DNA of 49,400 bases, from contig NZ_JANUHA010000027.1 of assembly GCF_024753255.1 (NCBI RefSeq), forward strand, positions 1-49,400, written 5' to 3'. Each line of letters starts with the position of its first letter. Within the stretch, counting starts at the first letter, position 1. Made by a program: the position numbers and the translations under genes. Below, one piece after another: positions 46,598-49,400 of the stretch. This DNA is from Massilia agri (lineage in GTDB: Bacteria > Pseudomonadota > Gammaproteobacteria > Burkholderiales > Burkholderiaceae_D). The notes under the pieces are model-generated. The model ran no database searches. It was not told the origin of the DNA and saw only the letters and a list, made by a program, of their open reading frames with translations.

Positions 46598-46608
46598 GTT
46601 CTCGATAG
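45256..46608 (+). CDS. tnpB: TnpB RNA-guided nuclease
   Basis: The 450-aa protein is the OrfB/TnpB nuclease of IS605-group elements and an ancestor-type relative of Cas12. The RuvC residues are all present: Asp194 in VGVDLGVTSA, Glu297 in VIEDLHVKGM, and the Asp in EHDRDVNAAKNL. A zinc finger lies at C350, C353, C369 and C372 (LCSKCGT, then CGVCGTE). The N-terminal part is the usual helical/wedge region. The C-terminal tail (PVRYEHGQQDGSGQEENDAH) is typical of members whose 3' end doubles as guide RNA scaffold. ATG at 45256 follows GGAAAG. GTG at 45250 is an alternative. No frameshift or stop disrupts it. Confidence 0.93.
   Translation: MLLAHRIRIDASAAERDYFSRAAGTARRVWNWALGEWQRQAALGLRPNAMALKKQFNRIKYSDPAWLDGDGKPWLRSIHRDAHSQPFLNLAKAWSRYFDQCHDGRPARPPRFKKKGRCADSFYIANDRFRLEGMSAVLPKVGRVKLREALRWPGRILGASVSREAGEWFLAIQVDVPEQDARRSRTRDGVVGVDLGVTSAATLSTGEKIAAPRPFEAALRRVHIRSRRLSRKLQMAKMAVGVVGRIPKNTRLPVSKNRGKVANALSRQQARIARVRRDFIHKVTTRLCRENQAIVIEDLHVKGMLTNARLSRVIADIGFYEIRRQLQYKALRYGTDLVLADRWYPSSKLCSKCGTKNEDLALAERNWTCGVCGTEHDRDVNAAKNLQRLATNALGAATALPVASLAVTLGTAAGLAPAGGGKVTPVRYEHGQQDGSGQEENDAHCRQRSR
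46480..46597 (+). ncRNA. Probable omega RNA (guide RNA scaffold) of TnpB
   Basis: In TnpB elements the scaffold overlaps the gene's 3' end and runs to the right end of the element. The guide is the flanking sequence that follows. Here the region holds several GC stems, for example GCCGGC around 46491-46510. The guide would be roughly 46598-46617. Boundaries are inferred. Confidence 0.45.
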
Positions 46609-46638
46609 CAGCTACCACTCGGTGGTCTTCATCCATGA

Positions 46639-46803
46639 CAGCAAAATCAACGGCGACCGGGGCCGGATGCCGAATGGCAGAGCGAGGAGCGCAGCCGCTA
46701 CCTGAACGAGTACGCGAAGGACCGCAATGCCGCGCGCGCCGCGCTGGCCGCCTTCGATCCGGGCCAGCCCTTGCCCCCCAGCGCCTGCGGCAGCAAGCCT
46801 TAG
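46639..46803 (+). pseudogene. 3' fragment of a decayed gene next to the TnpB element
   Basis: A frame ending at TAG (46801-46803) encodes a protein-like C-terminus (DAEWQSEERSRYLNEYAK..., ending PPSACGSKP) with natural codon bias. Upstream it is closed by TGA at 46636-46638, and no start with a ribosome-binding site exists. It therefore looks like the remnant of a gene whose 5' part was lost, probably when the TnpB element inserted or by later decay. The family was not recognised. Confidence 0.55.
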
Positions 46804-46852
46804 GAAGTGTGCGACACTTGCGCTTTTATCCCGCATCCTGTCGAGCACGCAC

Positions 46853-48058
46853 ATGCTGCATGATCCCGCACGCCACGAAACCCTGACACCCCTGGCCTGG
46901 AACGAAGAAGCCGCGCGCGCCGCGATCCGCCACATCGTGGCCCGGACCGAGGCCGCGTGCCGGGACGGACGCTACTGGCCGGTCCACCCGCTGGACCGCG
47001 AAGGGGAGGATCCCGACCCCATCGAAACGCCGCTGTACCACGGGGCGGCCGGGGTCGCCTGGGCGCTGCAGTACCTGGAGGATTGCGGCGCCGCGACGCT
47101 CGCGCAGGACTGGCTGGGTGGCTGGCGAGATCTCCTGGCAGCCAACCGCGCCTGGCTGGCGGCGAATGCGCCCGGCGAACAGGCATCCTGGCTGATGGGC
47201 GACACGCCGATCCTGATGATGGCCCTGCCGCGCCACCCCGAACTGGCCGGCGAGCTGGCGCGGCTGGTCGCCGCCAACCGGAGCCACCCGGCGCGCGAAC
47301 TGATGTGGGGCGCCCCCGGCACGCTGCTGGCCGCGCTCTTCCTGCACGAACGGACCGGAGAAGCGCGCTGGGCCGCTTTGTACCGCGAGACGGCGGCCAT
47401 CCTATGGGAGCAGCTCGCCTGGTCGGAGCAGCATGGCTGCGCCTACTGGGTCCAGGACCTGTACGGCCGCGAGAGCAGCTACCTGGACGCCGTCCACGGC
47501 TTCGTCGCGACCGCGGCGCCCCTCGTCAAGGGCCGCCACCTGCTTGACGCAGCCGATTGGCAGCGCTGGCAGGACTGCATCGCCAACACGGTGCGCAAGA
47601 GCGCGACGATCGAAGGCGGACGGGTGAGCTGGCGCCCGCAGCTCTTCGGGACGGAGCGGGAAAACGCCAAGAAGCTGCTGCAGTTCTGCCATGGCGCGCC
47701 GGGCTTCGTCATCACCCTGGCGGATTTTCCAGGGGGCGAACTCGACGACCTCCTGGCCGGCGCCGGCGAAGCCACCTGGGCGGCGGGCCCGCTGCGCAAG
47801 GGCTCCAACCTGTGCCACGGGACGGCCGGAAACGGCTACGCCTTCCTGGTGCTGTACCGGCGCACGGGTGAGCCGGCCTGGCTCGAGCGCGCACGCGCTT
47901 TTGCGATGCACGCCTTGAAGCAGTTCGAGCGCGACGCCGGGGAGTACGGCCAGCTGCGCTATTCCCTGTGGACTGGCGACCTCGGCCTTGCCATCTACCT
48001 GTGGGACTGCATCCGCGCCAGGCCGCAATTCCCGACGCTGGACGTGTTCTACGCTTAG
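46853..48058 (+). CDS. Orphan LanC-like lanthionine synthetase-family protein
   Basis: The 401-aa protein has the (alpha/alpha) barrel pattern of LanC cyclases, with repeated GxxG helices (YHGAAGVAWAL, WGAPGTLLAAL, CHGAPGF, CHGTAGNGYAFL, TGDLGLAIYL). The zinc ligands expected from nisin cyclase NisC are present as Cys279, Cys321 and His322. His215 in VHGFVAT corresponds to the active-site His region. No precursor peptide, LanB, LanM or transporter is nearby. It may be a detached member with another role. I chose ATG at 46853 despite a weak ribosome-binding site. The longer frame has no family-like N-terminus. Confidence 0.85.
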   Translation: MLHDPARHETLTPLAWNEEAARAAIRHIVARTEAACRDGRYWPVHPLDREGEDPDPIETPLYHGAAGVAWALQYLEDCGAATLAQDWLGGWRDLLAANRAWLAANAPGEQASWLMGDTPILMMALPRHPELAGELARLVAANRSHPARELMWGAPGTLLAALFLHERTGEARWAALYRETAAILWEQLAWSEQHGCAYWVQDLYGRESSYLDAVHGFVATAAPLVKGRHLLDAADWQRWQDCIANTVRKSATIEGGRVSWRPQLFGTERENAKKLLQFCHGAPGFVITLADFPGGELDDLLAGAGEATWAAGPLRKGSNLCHGTAGNGYAFLVLYRRTGEPAWLERARAFAMHALKQFERDAGEYGQLRYSLWTGDLGLAIYLWDCIRARPQFPTLDVFYA

Positions 48059-48064
48059 AGGTTC

Positions 48065-48175
48065 TCAGAGCGGCAGGACAGGGAAGCGCTGGAAGAGGCA
48101 GGCGACGGCGATCAGTCCGCACAGGGTGCCGAACACGATCCAGCGCGTCAACGCAGTCTTGGGTGCCTGGTGCAT
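48065..48175 (-). CDS. Single-span small membrane protein (36 aa)
   Basis: A short leftward frame starts at ATG after GGAGAACTGTC, a strong ribosome-binding site at ideal spacing, and ends at TGA. The product has a basic start (MHQAPKTALTRW) and one membrane helix (WIVFGTLCGLIAVACLFQRF), ending FPVLPL. It lies convergent to the LanC-like gene, with stops 6 bp apart. It is too short for the usual gene callers. No homologue is recognised. Confidence 0.6.
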   Translation of the reverse strand: MHQAPKTALTRWIVFGTLCGLIAVACLFQRFPVLPL

Positions 48176-48320
48176 GACAGTTCTCCGTGAAATGGGCGAA
48201 AAGTCCATTGTCGGGCCATCGGGCGCAGGATGCGTTGCAGAGGATCAACAGACCAGTGCGAGATGGGTCGCTTTGGCCGCCATGCGGCCATGCGGTTTCT
48301 TGCAGCGGCGGACGGCAGCG

Positions 48321-48326
48321 TAAAAT
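48321..48326 (+). promoter_or_regulatory. Candidate -10 of rbgA
   Basis: TAAAAT lies 33 nt before the rbgA ATG, in the same context (followed by AGCG) as the TAGAAT before cysM. No clear -35 is seen. Confidence 0.4.
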
Positions 48327-48359
48327 AGCGCCTTGAATTGAAGATTACGAAAGCACAGC

Positions 48360-49307
48360 ATGTCCATTCAATGGTTCCCGGGGCACATGAACGCGGCCAA
48401 GAAGGAAGCCGCCGAGCAGATGGAGAACACCGACCTGGTGATCGAAGTGCTCGACGCCCGCCTGCCCGAGGCGAGCTGCAACCCCCTGGTCGATGAACTG
48501 CGCAAGTTCCGCCAGCGTCCCAGCCTGAAAATCCTGAACAAGATCGACCTGGCCGACCCGGTCGCGACCGCCGCCTGGAAAGCCTACTACGAGGCCCAGG
48601 ACGGCGTGACCGCCTACCCGATGACGACCAAGAAGCCGGCGGACGTGGCGCGCATCCCCGAGATCTGCCAGTCGCTGGCCCCGCACCGCGGCGTGCCGAC
48701 CAAGCCGCTGCGCATCATGATCATGGGCATCCCGAACGTCGGAAAGTCGACCTTGATGAACGCGCTGCTGAAGAAACGCGTGGCCAAGGTCGGCGACGAA
48801 CCGGCCGTGACGAAGACCCAGCAGAAGCTCTACCTCGGCAAGCACATCGTGCTGGTCGACACCCCGGGCATGCTGTGGCCGAAGATCGCCATGGCCAGCG
48901 ACGGCCTGATGCTGGCGGCCAGCCACGCGGTGGGCTCGAATGCGCTGATCGAGGAGGAGGTGGCCGAGTTCCTGGGCAACCTGCTCCTGGAGCGTTATCC
49001 CCACCTGCTCACGGCCCGCTACGGCTTCAAGACCGAGGGGCTGGACGGCATCGCCGTGATCGAGAACGTGGCGGCGCGCCGGGGCTTCCGCGTGCGCGGC
49101 GGCGACTTCGACTACGAGAAGGCGGCCCACGTGCTGCTGCACGACTACCGCACCGGGGCGCTGGGCAGGATCAGCCTGGAGACGCCGGAGACCCGCGCGG
49201 CGGCCCTGGCGCAGCATGCGGCCGAGATGGCGGAGAAGGCGCGCATCGCCGAAGAGAAGGCGGCCCTGAAGGCCGAGGAAGCGATGCGCGGCAAGCGCGG
49301 GACGTGA
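48360..49307 (+). CDS. rbgA: Ribosome biogenesis GTPase (RbgA/YlqF)
   Basis: The 315-aa circularly permuted GTPase assists large-subunit assembly. The permuted order is visible: the G4 motif NKID at 60-63 comes before G1 GIPNVGKS at 123-130, then G3 DTPG at 167-170. The start MSIQWFPGHMNAAKKE is the family hallmark. The C-terminus ends in an Ala/Glu/Lys-rich helix. It has its own candidate promoter, and the REP-like hairpin follows 4 nt after the stop. Confidence 0.95.
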   Translation: MSIQWFPGHMNAAKKEAAEQMENTDLVIEVLDARLPEASCNPLVDELRKFRQRPSLKILNKIDLADPVATAAWKAYYEAQDGVTAYPMTTKKPADVARIPEICQSLAPHRGVPTKPLRIMIMGIPNVGKSTLMNALLKKRVAKVGDEPAVTKTQQKLYLGKHIVLVDTPGMLWPKIAMASDGLMLAASHAVGSNALIEEEVAEFLGNLLLERYPHLLTARYGFKTEGLDGIAVIENVAARRGFRVRGGDFDYEKAAHVLLHDYRTGALGRISLETPETRAAALAQHAAEMAEKARIAEEKAALKAEEAMRGKRGT

Positions 49308-49311
49308 TTTT

Positions 49312-49370
49312 GTAGGGTGGACGGGGTAAATCCGGGCAATGCCCGGATTTACAAACGTCCGCGCGTTCAA
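49312..49370 (+). repeat. GTAG-type REP-like hairpin (copy 2)
   Basis: GTAGGGTGGACG leads into a 12-bp perfect stem (49326-49337 with 49341-49352) with an AAT loop, then CGTCCGC GCGTTCAA. It has the same geometry and flanks as copy 1 at 21129-21187, but with a different inner stem and compensatory changes in the outer stem (A with T for G with C, and T with G for T with A). Confidence 0.75.
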
Positions 49371-49400
49371 TTCACGGATGCAGTGTGGCGGCGCACGCCA

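Noticed and set aside
46580..46705. Short frame starting MRIVVNVLDSS
   Set aside because: It lies across the tnpB 3' end and the element's right end and ends abruptly. More likely scaffold RNA and flank than a gene.

Overview
The window reads as a high-GC betaproteobacterial chromosome, most likely the Massilia/Telluria group of Oxalobacteraceae. The inference rests on gene order (gyrA-serC-pheA-hisC-tyrA-aroA-cmk-rpsA-ihfB-lapA-lapB-rfaE1), on a betaproteobacterial tmRNA tag (ANDNSYALAA), and on strong GC-rich codon bias in the core genes. No species can be assigned from the sequence alone.

Region 1 (1 to about 11,759) is an integrated element inserted at the 3' end of the tmRNA gene. Next to the tmRNA lies a P4-type tyrosine integrase, and all core genes run leftwards: integrase, a 227-aa unknown, an AlpA-like regulator, two small phage-type proteins, an SF2 helicase, a zinc-finger/Toprim primase and several very small genes. 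Further left the base composition drops and cargo appears: a small serine resolvase with a possible res site, a secreted helical protein followed by a trypsin-like protease, and a large serine recombinase with a divergent 71-aa gene. The left junction is outside the window or not recognisable.

Region 2 (11,760-16,263) holds ssrA, a zinc-ribbon methyltransferase, a glycine-zipper envelope protein, gph, ubiG and an OmpA-family protein.

Region 3 (16,264-31,407) is the core cluster. gyrA sits behind a large palindromic leader. It is followed by a DUF2059 protein and serC, pheA, hisC, tyrA, aroA and cmk, which cover serine and aromatic amino acid synthesis with very tight spacing. rpsA and ihfB follow, then lapA/lapB and rfaE1, which concern LPS assembly control and heptose supply.

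Region 4 (31,408-38,832) carries a ComEA-like protein, a membrane diguanylate cyclase, a chemoreceptor (leftward, with an FNR-like box upstream), a secreted M28 peptidase, cysM and a small HTH protein, then an AT-rich gap.

Region 5 (38,833-49,400) has a four-gene leftward operon (moxR, DUF58, transglutaminase, mltB), an HDAC-family deacetylase, a stand-alone TnpB element with intact nuclease motifs, a gene fragment, an orphan LanC-like protein, a 36-aa membrane protein found by reading the sequence, and rbgA.

The strongest candidates for something undescribed are the secreted helical protein/trypsin-like protease pair in the island, the TnpB locus with its overlapping guide-RNA region, the orphan LanC-like gene, the gyrA leader palindrome, and GTAG-type REP hairpins whose copies differ by compensatory changes.
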